Positions 52,876 to 62,410 of a stretch of 64,000 nt of DNA are shown one piece after another. Numbering within the stretch: the stretch's first letter is position 1; every line of letters begins with the position of its first letter. A model generated the notes under the pieces. The model was not told the origin of the DNA. It did not search any database and saw nothing but the letters and a program-made list of their open reading frames with translations. The stretch is from Shewanella loihica PV-4 (lineage in GTDB: Bacteria; Pseudomonadota; Gammaproteobacteria; Enterobacterales; Shewanellaceae), in assembly GCF_000016065.1 (NCBI RefSeq), contig NC_009092.1, forward strand, positions 3,534,001 through 3,598,000, given 5' to 3'. A program made the translations under genes and the position numbers.

Positions 52876-54537
52876 CTAGGGACAAGATGCGCCGTAGATC
52901 TCGCTCACCCAACTGCTGTTGTCGATGAAAGGATTACGGTTCTTCTGCCACTCGAACACACGGTTGTTGCGGCGGCGCTCCCAGTCGCTGACCGGATCTT
53001 GCTGGTGCCAGCGATACAGGGTACAGAGATCTCCAAGCAGAGCCTCACCATTACCGGTAACACCACTCACCACGCTGAGATCCGGCGTGCCACTGGCATC
53101 GTTACCCTCATACCTGACATCCATATAGAACACCATACGCGCCACATCGCCCTTCACCTCATCGCGCGGCTCGAAGCTATCGGCATCAGTAAAGTTGCCC
53201 GGCGCCTCTGAGATCTCATCGCCGCCGGCGGCAAAGTCTTTGTTGCTGCGGCTGCTGTTCACCGTAACATCTGCCGGACGCAGGTGATGCAGGTCGGTAT
53301 AGGCATACTGACTGCTGCTAGGGAAGCCATGGCTCTTGGCCCAGACGTGTTCACGGTTCCAGGCATCAAGTGAGGTACTCAATCCGGCCCGATTCGTCTT
53401 AGGCTCAGAGCGGCCCGAGTACAGCAAGATCACATTGTTGCTGTTGGCCGGATCTTCATCGGCATAGTTAAGTCCATCCCACACCTGGCTATAGCTGAAA
53501 CGGGTATGGCCCTTAATGATCCCATTCAGGCTGGCCTTTAGCGCCGCGCCGCTTTTGCCTATCGCATCGCCATAGTAGCTGGTATAGACATAATCGCCAT
53601 TGTCGCCGGCCGAGCCGTCACCGCCAGTGCCCGAGCCACTACCTGAACCATCGCCAGAGCCAGAACCATCGCCGCCACTCGCCACGTTATAACTTAGGCT
53701 GAGCGACACGCCACTAAAGGCCTCATAGGCATTGATGTTCACATAGTAACGCCCGACCACAGGCGTGGTGACGCTGCACTGCTCGTTGTTGCCAGTAAGA
53801 TAAGGGGCACAGTCATACTCTGACAGCGTAGGCTCGCTGCCCTGGCGCAGATAGAGATCGGCATCCCCTGTGCCACCACTCATGGTGACCACCACATCGC
53901 TCGCCCCTTGAGGAAGGTCGAACAGGTAGCTGAGGCTCAGCCCCTTGGCGGCGTTAAGGTCAGATTTTGGCTGACCATTGCCCAGCTGATTGTCGCTGCC
54001 ACCTGCGGAGGTGTCGCAGCTATCCAGGCTACCCGTGCCCGGCGTGCCGGCGTTATCCATGGCGCTCCAGTCGGCCTGTGACTTAGTGTTGATCACAGTG
54101 GTTCGTGCCAGAGAGACGTCGCGCACATTCAGCGACCAGCCACTCAGGCCGCCTTCCCAGGCGACCAGATCCACCTCTTCGCTGCCCTTCGACAGGCGCA
54201 CGAAGTCACCCGAGTTACCCAAAGTTAACGACATGGGAGATTGATCTGGATTGATGTTGAACAGGCTGTAGAAACCCGCCTGGTTGGCCGCCACCGTATA
54301 GTAGGCGCCTGGGGCGAGCATGCCCTGCAAGGCCTGGCTGCTGCCGTTGTCGCTGAGCTGGTACTGACTCAAGTCGATACTGCTGCAGCCGGCGTTATAC
54401 AGCTCGACATACTCTTCGACGCTGTCATTGTTGGGCGCATCGTATAACACTTCGCTGATCAGCAGATTGGCATTGGCATTGGCATTGAAAGCCAGGCCAG
54501 CCACTAACGCAGCCGTTGATAACTTATACATATCCAT
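52876..54537 (-). CDS. Secreted endonuclease I with lamin-tail and PPC domains
   Basis: The 553-residue protein has four parts. A signal peptide covers about residues 1-23. A lamin-tail (LTD) domain follows at about 25-140 (LLISEVLYDAPNNDSVEEYV). A pre-peptidase C-terminal (PPC) domain lies at about 205-290. Then comes a Gly/Ser/Asp linker (about 292-318). The C-terminal endonuclease I domain shows DLHHLRPADVTVNSSRSN with catalytic His and Asn. Shewanella secretes such nucleases to degrade extracellular DNA as nutrient source or biofilm component. The final cysteine is near the C terminus. The start has no strong ribosome-binding site; a second methionine two codons later is possible. Confidence 0.9.
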   Translation of the reverse strand: MDMYKLSTAALVAGLAFNANANANLLISEVLYDAPNNDSVEEYVELYNAGCSSIDLSQYQLSDNGSSQALQGMLAPGAYYTVAANQAGFYSLFNINPDQSPMSLTLGNSGDFVRLSKGSEEVDLVAWEGGLSGWSLNVRDVSLARTTVINTKSQADWSAMDNAGTPGTGSLDSCDTSAGGSDNQLGNGQPKSDLNAAKGLSLSYLFDLPQGASDVVVTMSGGTGDADLYLRQGSEPTLSEYDCAPYLTGNNEQCSVTTPVVGRYYVNINAYEAFSGVSLSLSYNVASGGDGSGSGDGSGSGSGTGGDGSAGDNGDYVYTSYYGDAIGKSGAALKASLNGIIKGHTRFSYSQVWDGLNYADEDPANSNNVILLYSGRSEPKTNRAGLSTSLDAWNREHVWAKSHGFPSSSQYAYTDLHHLRPADVTVNSSRSNKDFAAGGDEISEAPGNFTDADSFEPRDEVKGDVARMVFYMDVRYEGNDASGTPDLSVVSGVTGNGEALLGDLCTLYRWHQQDPVSDWERRRNNRVFEWQKNRNPFIDNSSWVSEIYGASCP

Positions 54538-54732
54538 CGTAAATTTTCACTCTAGTATTTTTATTATTGAGCCCGGCCTAAGGCCTGGGCTGACCCCGTA
54601 CGCCCCGAAGGTAAATCCCTTCGGGGAGCACAAGGAGGCATACTAACGCCCCAAGGTTACAAATTGAAACATTTAAGCCATCATCTTGATAACCTTTGAT
54701 TAAAATCAAGCTAACAGGCAGTTTTCGCAGGA

Positions 54733-54792
54733 TTTTTACAGTAGGTACTTTTACGGCCAGTGCTTTTACAGCCAGTTCTTTTACAGCAGGTG
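54733..54792. repeat. Four tandem copies of a 15-bp repeat next to a stop codon
   Basis: Units lie at 54733-54747, 54748-54762, 54763-54777 and 54778-54792, with consensus CTTTTACAGCCAGTG and up to four changes per copy. The array ends one base before the stop codon of the CbiM-like gene (54794-54796). Confidence 0.88.
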
Positions 54793-54793
54793 C

Positions 54794-55474
54794 TTAGAAA
54801 TAAGTTCTGTCCGAGTAGTCATAGAGCCATTCGGGACGATAGACCACCATCAGGGTCATCGCCATGCCATTCAGCAGCGCCTCGGGGAAGGCCAGCAGCG
54901 GGATCAGCAGCAGGTAGTTATCCGTCAAATAGGCCCAGTCATAGTCGGTCGTCAGGTAGAGCCAGGTCGACCAGCTGAGTATGTGAAACACTATGCAGAG
55001 GAAGGCGTTCATGAAGGCGCCGCAGAAGATGTAGACGAACAGATGGTGCGGCAGATACTTAAACACCTGACTGTAGACCACATAGCTGAGAAACAGCGGC
55101 AAGGCGATAGCCACCAGGCCATAGATGGCGAAATCCAGCGGCAACTTGAGCATGAAGGTGGCGAAGAAGGCGACTGGCAACAGCAGCGCCAGGGTAGCCA
55201 GGCGCCAACCAAACATCAGCATCAATGTCACCAGGCCGAGAAAGTGGGCATGAATCCCCGGGGTGATGCTGGCGTCGATAAGCCAGAGGGCATTGACGAA
55301 GAAGATGGCCAGCAGCAAGCGGGTCTGCAGCGCCTTATCCTTGAGTAGCGCCTTCACATCCTCGACCGGCCAGATGGCCCAAAGCCAGAGTGCCAGCACG
55401 GCCATGGTCAGCAGCTGGGCGCCGCCAAGTTGCCAATCAATCTCACTCCATCTTTGTAGCAAGAATGCCGTCAT
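54794..55474 (-). CDS. CbiM-like energy-coupling permease protein
   Basis: The 226-residue protein has six or more transmembrane helices and resembles CbiM/NikM-type ECF transporter S components. Similar parts are ASITPGIHAHFLGLVTLMLMFG (quoted in part as HAHFLGLVTLMLMFG) and FPEALLNGMAMTLMVVYRP near the end. CbiM proteins take up cobalt or nickel. The conserved N-terminal Met-His-Ile metal site of that family is not present here (it starts MTAFLLQRW). No CbiN, CbiQ or CbiO gene is adjacent. The start has an AAAGG ribosome-binding site. The function is thus uncertain. Confidence 0.72.
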   Translation of the reverse strand: MTAFLLQRWSEIDWQLGGAQLLTMAVLALWLWAIWPVEDVKALLKDKALQTRLLLAIFFVNALWLIDASITPGIHAHFLGLVTLMLMFGWRLATLALLLPVAFFATFMLKLPLDFAIYGLVAIALPLFLSYVVYSQVFKYLPHHLFVYIFCGAFMNAFLCIVFHILSWSTWLYLTTDYDWAYLTDNYLLLIPLLAFPEALLNGMAMTLMVVYRPEWLYDYSDRTYF

Positions 55475-55717
55475 CGCCTTTCTAACCCCATCAAAATCCT
55501 AGCGGCCCGCTTAGCGCAAATGTCCGCTAATATCTTTCGCTAAACCGCTTCCCCTTGGCGCTCACCCTAGCATAGACACAGACACGGCGTCATCAATCCT
55601 TAGCTAGCAGGAGTAAAAGCTGGCGAAAACCAACCGAAAAACCACCTCGATATAAGCCACTGTTAATCTACTTAATTTTGGGTAATAATCCTCTGACGCA
55701 GTGAGGAAAGGGACATC

Positions 55718-56806
55718 ATGCTAAAGTACTGGTACAAAGACTTTGCCCAATATCCACCGGGCCACAGAGACTATTGGCGCACCCGTTTGATCGGCCATAC
55801 CCTGCTGCTCAGCAGCAGCTTCTTCCTGGTGCTTACCCTGCTCAACATCTTCTATTTCGAGAGCTATGAGTACGCCACCCTGGACGCCAGCGGCTTCGTG
55901 CTTTCCCTATCGATTCTGGCCTTCTTCAACCGCACCGCCAACGTCAACCTCGCCTCCTGGGCGGTGACCCTGATGGTCACCGGATTGATCTTGCTGTTCG
56001 TTGCCTCTGTGGGCGGCTATGCCCACTCCCTCTATTGGGCAACCCTGATCCCGCCGTTCGCCTTCTTCCTCCTCGGACGGCAACGAGGCAGCCTGGTCTC
56101 TCTAATCGCCTTCGGGGTATGCGCCTATATCGTCTATAACCAGATCCAGGAGGCTAGGCCCGTCACCTTCGGCATGGGCGCCCTGTTCAATGTCATCGAG
56201 GTATCGATTGCCCATATCTTGCTGTTTCGCTTCTACGAGGGCACCCGCTCCTCGGCCTATCGTCAACTGGGCGAGCGCAACGCCAAGATCCAGAAACTGG
56301 CGGAAACCGACAAGCTCACCGGTCTCTACAACAGAGAGAAGCTCGACATCACGCTGGAGGAGTATGTGCTGCAGAGCCGTCACCGACAGACCCCCTTTAG
56401 CCTGCTGATTCTGGATGTGGATTACTTCAAGCAGATTAATGACGCCCACGGCCACCTGACCGGCGATCGCGTGCTGGTCCAGCTGGCCGACAGCCTCAGG
56501 AGCCTCTGCCGTGAGGGGGATTTTCTGGCCCGCTGGGGCGGTGAAGAGTTCGTGATCCTGTTGCCCGAGACCCAACTCTCAATCTGTGTTGCCGTGGCCG
56601 AACAGCTACGCCAGGATATCGCCGCACAGAAGTTTGATGGCCAGTCTCTCACCATCAGCCTGGGAGCCGCCCAGCTCAGGGAGGATGACACAACCAAGAC
56701 CCTGGTCAACCGCGCCGATAACGCCCTTTATCAGGCCAAGCACACGGGCCGCAATCGAGTCGTGGCCGAAGCCGCAAGCCCCCACATCCGCGCCGTTAAC
56801 GACTAA
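55718..56806 (+). CDS. Membrane-bound GGDEF diguanylate cyclase
   Basis: The 362-residue protein has six N-terminal transmembrane helices (about residues 25-180), a short linker helix and a GGDEF domain. The active-site motif is GGEEF at 274-278, preceded five residues earlier by an I-site (REGD). It should make cyclic di-GMP and be feedback inhibited. It is a single gene with AAAGGG upstream of the ATG. The membrane part has no recognisable sensor signature. Confidence 0.92.
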   Translation: MLKYWYKDFAQYPPGHRDYWRTRLIGHTLLLSSSFFLVLTLLNIFYFESYEYATLDASGFVLSLSILAFFNRTANVNLASWAVTLMVTGLILLFVASVGGYAHSLYWATLIPPFAFFLLGRQRGSLVSLIAFGVCAYIVYNQIQEARPVTFGMGALFNVIEVSIAHILLFRFYEGTRSSAYRQLGERNAKIQKLAETDKLTGLYNREKLDITLEEYVLQSRHRQTPFSLLILDVDYFKQINDAHGHLTGDRVLVQLADSLRSLCREGDFLARWGGEEFVILLPETQLSICVAVAEQLRQDIAAQKFDGQSLTISLGAAQLREDDTTKTLVNRADNALYQAKHTGRNRVVAEAASPHIRAVND

Positions 56807-56818
56807 ACATCAGCAATT

Positions 56819-56838
56819 AAGGCCGCTACTGCGGCTTT
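56819..56838 (+). terminator. Weak terminator after the diguanylate cyclase gene
   Basis: AAGGCCGC (56819-56826) pairs with GCGGCTTT (56831-56838) with one wobble pair. Only a short T tail follows. Confidence 0.5.
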
Positions 56839-56942
56839 AGCTCAGGCTGTCCTGGCACGTGCCAGTCACTACCTATGGCTAGTTTGCCAGCGGCGCTTAA
56901 GCTGCTAGTATGAAACCAATAACACCCTAAAAAACCAATAAT

Positions 56943-58613
56943 ATGAATACCCTAACTAAAGTAAGTCTCGCCATTGACCTGCTGTTTTCCGGCAGTGCCC
57001 TGGCACAAACCACCCTAATCCATAACCTCAAGGGCTACACCCTGGAGCAGGGCAAGCTGACCCAATTTAGCGCCATCGCCTTTAGCGGAGACAAGATAGA
57101 AAAGATCTACCAGCAGCCGCCGAATGAGCTGCAAACGCAATCTACTAACGTCAAGGTGATCGATGCCAAGGGGCAGACCATGTTACCTGGACTCATCGAT
57201 GCCCACGGTCACGTGCTCGGCTGGGGGCTAAATTTGATCCGGGTCGATCTCAAGGGTAGCGAGTCTGAACAGGCCGCCGTAGCGAGAGTTCAGGCCTTTA
57301 GAAAGCAAAACAGGGATCTTAACTGGGTGCTAGGCCGAGGCTGGAACCAGGTGCTCTGGCCAGAGAAAAGCTTCCCCACGGCCAAGACTCTGGATAAGGT
57401 CTTTCCCGACACTCCTGTGTGGCTAAGACGGGTCGATGGCCACGCCGGCTGGGCCAACAGCGCCGCCATGAAGCTAGCGGGCATCAATGGCGACACCCAG
57501 GCCCCCAGCGGCGGCGAGATAATCCGCGACGATAAGGGACAACCCAGCGGTGTGTTTATCGACAATGCCATGGCGCTGATCGAGCAGCAGATCCCAGCCC
57601 TGACCCAGGCCGAGCAGGCCCGCGTACTGCGCGCGGCCATGACAGATCTCGCCCGTCTCGGCCTCACCAGTGTGCACGATGCAGGTGTCGGTCACGATAC
57701 CCTCGCCGCCTACCGCCAGCTGGCGGACGATAAGCAGATGCCGATCCGCATCTACGCCATGGTCGCCGCCGACGATAGTCAGTTCGACAAGACCCTGGCC
57801 AAGGGCCCCTATCGCCATCCTGGCAGCATGCTGGATATCAGCAGCGTGAAGATCTCCGCCGATGGCGCTCTGGGCAGCCGCGGCGCCGCCCTGCTACAGG
57901 ACTACTCGGATCTGCACGGCCATAAGGGACTGCTGCTCTACAAGGAAGATGAGCTGAAGGCCTTGATGCTGAAGTCGATGCAGGCGGGATTTCAGGTGAA
58001 CACCCATGCCATAGGCGATCGTGCCAACAAGCTGGTGCTGGATGATTACCAGAGTCTGATCGCCAAGACCCACACCAAGGCGCTGAGACACAGGGTCGAG
58101 CACGCCCAGATACTGCAACTGAGCGACATTCCCAGGTTTGCCGAGCTTGGGGTGATCGCCTCCATGCAAGCAACCCACGCCACCAGCGACATGAACATGG
58201 CCGAAGACAGGGTCGGCCCCCAGCGGATCAAGGGCGCCTACGCCTGGCGTAAGCTATTGGATAGCGGCGCGGTGATCGCCGCAGGTTCAGACTTTCCCAT
58301 CGAGTCGGCCAATCCCTTCTTTGGCCTACACGCCTCGATCACCCGCCAGGATCACGCCAATAAGCCCGAGCAGGGCTGGTATCCCGGCGAGAAGATGAGC
58401 CTCATCGAGGCACTAAATAGCTTTACCCATGACGCCGCCTACGCCGCCCATCAGGAAACCCAGATAGGCGAACTGCTGCCCGGCATGAAGGCCGACTTCA
58501 TCCTGCTTGAGAACAACCCCTTCACCATGGACCCGCAGCAGCTATGGCAAACTCAGGTGAACCAGACTTGGGTCAATGGCAAGAAGGTGTTCGACATCCA
58601 GAGTAGCCGTTAG
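56943..58613 (+). CDS. Secreted YtcJ-like amidohydrolase
   Basis: The 556-residue protein has a signal peptide (about 1-22, ending GSALAQTT) and belongs to the YtcJ branch of amidohydrolases. Metal-binding residues are visible in MLPGLIDAHGHVLGWG (about 80-95), in the H-A-I stretch of FQVNTHAIGDRANK, in RHRVEHAQILQ and in the late Asp of AAGSDFPIES. The substrate is unknown; relatives act on amides or formamides. The gene ends in a strong terminator. The ATG lacks a clear ribosome-binding site. Confidence 0.87.
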   Translation: MNTLTKVSLAIDLLFSGSALAQTTLIHNLKGYTLEQGKLTQFSAIAFSGDKIEKIYQQPPNELQTQSTNVKVIDAKGQTMLPGLIDAHGHVLGWGLNLIRVDLKGSESEQAAVARVQAFRKQNRDLNWVLGRGWNQVLWPEKSFPTAKTLDKVFPDTPVWLRRVDGHAGWANSAAMKLAGINGDTQAPSGGEIIRDDKGQPSGVFIDNAMALIEQQIPALTQAEQARVLRAAMTDLARLGLTSVHDAGVGHDTLAAYRQLADDKQMPIRIYAMVAADDSQFDKTLAKGPYRHPGSMLDISSVKISADGALGSRGAALLQDYSDLHGHKGLLLYKEDELKALMLKSMQAGFQVNTHAIGDRANKLVLDDYQSLIAKTHTKALRHRVEHAQILQLSDIPRFAELGVIASMQATHATSDMNMAEDRVGPQRIKGAYAWRKLLDSGAVIAAGSDFPIESANPFFGLHASITRQDHANKPEQGWYPGEKMSLIEALNSFTHDAAYAAHQETQIGELLPGMKADFILLENNPFTMDPQQLWQTQVNQTWVNGKKVFDIQSSR

Positions 58614-58641
58614 AGTAAGCCAACAAGGCATCAGCCAAGAA

Positions 58642-58670
58642 AAAACCCGGCTTGATTGCCGGGCTTTTTT
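58642..58670. terminator. Terminator shared by the amidohydrolase and the unknown operon
   Basis: CCCGGC (58646-58651) pairs with GCCGGG (58658-58663) with A and T runs on either side that extend the stem. The plus-strand T-run overlaps the stop codon of the convergent gene at 58669. Confidence 0.88.
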
Positions 58671-60180
58671 ATCCTCGCGATGACACCAGCATGGCGCGAT
58701 ACTCGCTGTCCAGATAGGCATCCACCACCTCGGCGTCGATATGGCCGGCGTTATACCAGGCATACATCTCCTTAAGCGCCAGGTGACCGAAACGGCTCCA
58801 GCCCACCAGGTTAGTGCGCAGCAGAAACTGCACCATATCCCCACCGGAGCGTAGCGCCGCTTCGCCACCATCGATCAGACACATGCTGCCGTGAGCCACC
58901 AACAGCATCCGCCTAAGCTCGGGATTGCTAGCCAGAGGAACACACTCAGACCAGGGCTTTTGATGGTAACAGCGCTGTTTCACCGTCCAGCCAAGACGGG
59001 TGATCAGCTCGGTCACCAGCACGGGCACACAGAGGCCCAGCCCATGGCGCAGATCATAGCCTTGCTCGAACACCTTAGTGCAGACCACGGCGAAGCTCTG
59101 CCTATGCTGACCAAACTCGCCGACGTCCATAAACTGCAACAGGTTATAGAAGGGAATGGGGATCCCCGAGCCTCGGCCATAATCGGGGCGGTTTCTGTCT
59201 ATCCCCGACGAGCCGGACACGTCCGACATCAGATGTCCAAACCAGTTGGCCACGCCGCAGAAGATCTTAGCGATGAAGTTATGTCCCTGTAGCTCCGCCT
59301 CTGCCGAGATGGTCACCAACTTGCCCTCGCTGACGAAGCTGGCGCTATGGGTAAACTGGTTGATGATGGAGAAGAACAGCCCCACCAGGCAGGGACTATG
59401 GGCCAGACTCTTGAGGTGATGATTCTTAGTGCTTAGATTTTTCACCGCGCCGCCCGTGCCATTAGGACCGAAGGAGGTGGCCTGATCATAGTTCACCTCA
59501 AACAGCCCCTCGAGATAGCTGATGGCGCTGGAGGTCTGATTACCTCGCCCTCCCTGCCAGCCGTTGAAGCGGGCAAAGTTTTCCACCGCTTTTTCGGCCA
59601 GCTTGTCGGCGCCCCTGGTCAACTGGCTCTCTTTGGGCGTACCACCGAAGGCGAGATCGATGAGGCCACCAATCACACCTGCCGTGCCCGCTATGAGATA
59701 GTCATACTTATCGCACTGGGCCCCCTTGAGCGAAAACTCTTCGGCGATCCGCTTCTCCAACGCCACGCGCTGACTCAGGGTCATCAGTCGGCGGTATGGG
59801 TCGCTGCTGAGATCTATCCCCTGCTGCTCGGCGTAGTGCTCCACCGAGGCGATGTAAGCTTGCCAGCTCATCTGCTCATTGAAGTCCAGGCTGGCTAAAG
59901 GCGTCAGCGCCCCGATGCCTAAGGTGATCTCCTCCTGGGTTACCTCGCAGTAACGGCTCACCTCGCAAGAGATGGCGATCTCCTCATCGAAGGCGATGCC
60001 ACAGCTGTCCAGAATCGACTGCATATCCTCTAGCATGGTATCCAGCGCCGCATCGTTTTGTGCTTGATGCTGATGCAGCGCCGACAAGGCGGCGTCCAGC
60101 TCGGCCATGCGCTGCTCCGACGCCTCGAGCTGATGCTGCTGGGCCAACAGGGCGGCCGCTTGCTCATCCTTGCTCGCCAT
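58669..60180 (-). CDS. Unknown protein with coiled-coil start and His/Asp motif
   Basis: I do not recognise a named family. Residues 1-60 are rich in Gln, Ala and Leu and probably form a coiled coil. A hydrophobic Gly-rich stretch lies near 161-178 (LIAGTAGVIGGLIDLAFG). Two conserved-looking clusters follow: HHLKSLAHSP (254-263) and FGHLMSDVSGSSG (315-327). Their order and content recall the HS and GHxxxD motifs of YdjM/DUF457-type metal-dependent membrane hydrolases, which is only a resemblance. Three further His/Cys-rich stretches follow. The start overlaps the stop of the upstream gene by one base, so the two proteins surely act together. Confidence 0.75.
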   Translation of the reverse strand: MASKDEQAAALLAQQHQLEASEQRMAELDAALSALHQHQAQNDAALDTMLEDMQSILDSCGIAFDEEIAISCEVSRYCEVTQEEITLGIGALTPLASLDFNEQMSWQAYIASVEHYAEQQGIDLSSDPYRRLMTLSQRVALEKRIAEEFSLKGAQCDKYDYLIAGTAGVIGGLIDLAFGGTPKESQLTRGADKLAEKAVENFARFNGWQGGRGNQTSSAISYLEGLFEVNYDQATSFGPNGTGGAVKNLSTKNHHLKSLAHSPCLVGLFFSIINQFTHSASFVSEGKLVTISAEAELQGHNFIAKIFCGVANWFGHLMSDVSGSSGIDRNRPDYGRGSGIPIPFYNLLQFMDVGEFGQHRQSFAVVCTKVFEQGYDLRHGLGLCVPVLVTELITRLGWTVKQRCYHQKPWSECVPLASNPELRRMLLVAHGSMCLIDGGEAALRSGGDMVQFLLRTNLVGWSRFGHLALKEMYAWYNAGHIDAEVVDAYLDSEYRAMLVSSRG

Positions 60181-61832
60181 CAGGAGAAGATCCCTGACAG
60201 CTTACCCTTAATCACATCGGCCGCCTTAAAATAGCCAATGGCATCGAACACGGCGGCCAGTTTATCCAGCTCACGGGTCGAGATGTCCGGCTTGATCTTA
60301 AGCACTGTGACATTAACCGACTCATCCCCCTGCTGAACCTCCTCTTCCACCTCCTGGTAGTATCCCATCACTAGGGCGTAGAACTGCTTCTTCAGCGGCT
60401 CCTGAGTCAGCGACTTCAACTTGGCCTCGTCCAGCTTGATAGGGCAGCGCAACTTGATGCAGGAGTTCTGCATGACACCCGACTTCCTGCTCAGCACATC
60501 GGCGGCGCCCGTCAGCGATGTCATCATCTTCATCAGCTTCTGCACCTTGGCATCTTGAATACCGTAGCTGGCCACCGCCTGATTAAACTTGTCGGTGATG
60601 TAGTTGAGATCACTGATGAGCAGCGACAGTGTCGCCTGGGTCTGCTTAATCACCTCATTGAGCATCAGCTCCCGGCGCTTGGTCTTATCAAGCTCGTTGG
60701 CACCGGTGAAGTGCTTGATCCCCTTATAGGCACCGACTCCCAGCAATACAGCAACACCTATGCCGGTTGCCATGCTGGAGAAGCCCAGTGCGCCACCCAG
60801 CCCAAGGGCGGCAAGCCCAGAGGTCATGCCCGCCGCCGAGAGTCCCACCACTGAACCCGACAGATAGACGGCGGCCAGCGGCACACCGACCGCGCCGGCC
60901 TTGGCCGATAACTCCTTCATGCCACGCTTGAGGGCGTCATCGGTAAAGTCTTCCCTGAGCATGTTGAAATCGTTCTTAATCGCCATCAGCGCCAGCTCCA
61001 CCTCATCATCGGAAACACCAAACAATGCTTGATGCTCGTCGAGGAAGGCGAAGTTTTCATAGGACCCATCGTTGACGCTCATGTAGGTACTGATAAGGTC
61101 TTTCACCAGAGAGATCTTCACTGCCTTGTTGTGGCTGGGCACGCACTCGGCGTCAATGGTGGCCAGCAGATCAACCAGGGGAACTTGATTGTGCTCGCTG
61201 GACAGATAGCTGCGCAGCTCGAAGCGAGACTCAGTGGTCAGCTCCAGCCGGGTCATCAGCATCAGAATCTCGGAAAACTCCTTCTTATCCACCTCACCAT
61301 CGTCGGCAAAAGCCATGTTGGCGATCACTTTGACATAGGCAACCTTTAGCGCCTCAGACATCTCCGCCAGGGTGACTATCTGATTCTCCTCCTCAAAGCT
61401 GTCGCACTCGGTCACCGCGCGATTGAGGATCTCGGCCAGCAGCCGGTAGTCGCAATCGATTAGGCCGTCTATGGTGTTACGTGAGCCATCCTTTCTCAGG
61501 AGCTCGACAACGACCTCCTTCTTCTCCTTACCCTTATCGTTTGTCGAAACGTATTCGACATAGTCCACCTTCTCGATATCGCTATAGGGGAAGATCATTG
61601 GATCATCGAACATAGGCTTAAACACCAGGTGTTCCCCGGTAAAAGCCAGGCCATCCTTAGCGCTGCCGAACAAGGTGTTGTCATAGATGGCGATGATGGT
61701 ATTGACCCTGTCCGTCAGCCCCATAGACTTGGCCGCGTTGTTGAGTTTTTTCTCTGGGATCCCAGGAGCGACGAAGACATTCTTACTGACGCTGCCTATG
61801 TTTTCTTTAATGAAGGTATTGATCTCTTGCAT
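60180..61832 (-). CDS. Unknown protein with PH-like, TerB-like and glycine-rich hydrophobic regions
   Basis: The ATG at 61830-61832 is preferred because AAGGAAG lies just upstream; the frame is open 26 codons further. The 550-residue protein seems to have three parts. Residues about 43-140 (TIIAIYDNTLFGSAKDGLAF, FPYSDIEKVDYVEY) look like a bacterial PH domain. Residues about 160-290 resemble TerB (VIANMAFADDGEVDKKEFSE, an acidic metal-binding helix start). Residues 312-370 are a Gly/Ala-rich hydrophobic region able to insert into membrane. A helical C-terminal part (about 380-550) follows. No catalytic motif is evident. It is the first gene of the two-gene operon. Confidence 0.78.
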   Translation of the reverse strand: MQEINTFIKENIGSVSKNVFVAPGIPEKKLNNAAKSMGLTDRVNTIIAIYDNTLFGSAKDGLAFTGEHLVFKPMFDDPMIFPYSDIEKVDYVEYVSTNDKGKEKKEVVVELLRKDGSRNTIDGLIDCDYRLLAEILNRAVTECDSFEEENQIVTLAEMSEALKVAYVKVIANMAFADDGEVDKKEFSEILMLMTRLELTTESRFELRSYLSSEHNQVPLVDLLATIDAECVPSHNKAVKISLVKDLISTYMSVNDGSYENFAFLDEHQALFGVSDDEVELALMAIKNDFNMLREDFTDDALKRGMKELSAKAGAVGVPLAAVYLSGSVVGLSAAGMTSGLAALGLGGALGFSSMATGIGVAVLLGVGAYKGIKHFTGANELDKTKRRELMLNEVIKQTQATLSLLISDLNYITDKFNQAVASYGIQDAKVQKLMKMMTSLTGAADVLSRKSGVMQNSCIKLRCPIKLDEAKLKSLTQEPLKKQFYALVMGYYQEVEEEVQQGDESVNVTVLKIKPDISTRELDKLAAVFDAIGYFKAADVIKGKLSGIFS

Positions 61833-62081
61833 CTTGCTTCCTTGTGAAAATGCCGGAAAAAAGGTGGCTAGGTCGAACTCTGCCCGACCAAACGCCCGCT
61901 TGATTGGCACCCGAAATGACTGGGCTATTTATAACATGTCCCTCGTCGGGCAAAAGAAACCGAAGTCACAATCTCATCGAATGAAATTTAACAAAACGTT
62001 TAATAGACAATAGGTTATAATTCAATCGACAGGCTATTGCTAGTCGAGTCATAGTCCCGGCGCACACCAAGGAGTCGCAAC

Positions 62082-62381
62082 ATGCTAGTCACCTTTAAAA
62101 CCAAGCACTATGCCAATATCACCCTGTTTGGCGATGTGGCACAGACCTTCCTTAAGATACTCGGCCACAGCACCTCGGTGCCCGGTGCGATACGCGCCGA
62201 AGATGTACCCGCAGCGCTGGCCCGACTGCAACAGGCAGTGGCCAATGCACCAACTCAGCCCCCACAGACAGAAGATGACGAAGATGATAAGGGCCCCTAT
62301 GTGAGCCTGAGACAAAGGGCACTGCCCCTAATCGAGTTATTCGAGTCGGCGGTTAAGAATAATGACAACGTGATGTGGTAA
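62082..62381 (+). CDS. DUF1840 family protein
   Basis: The 99-residue protein matches DUF1840, small cytoplasmic proteins of unknown function in proteobacteria. The N-terminal LVTFKTKHYANITLFGDVAQ and the C-terminal LRQRALPLIELFESAV are characteristic. The acidic middle (EDDEDDKG) is a variable linker. The ATG is preceded by AAGGAG ten bases upstream. The gene stands alone. Confidence 0.9.
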   Translation: MLVTFKTKHYANITLFGDVAQTFLKILGHSTSVPGAIRAEDVPAALARLQQAVANAPTQPPQTEDDEDDKGPYVSLRQRALPLIELFESAVKNNDNVMW

Positions 62382-62410
62382 TAATCTGTAATACGAAAAT
62401 AGGCACACAT

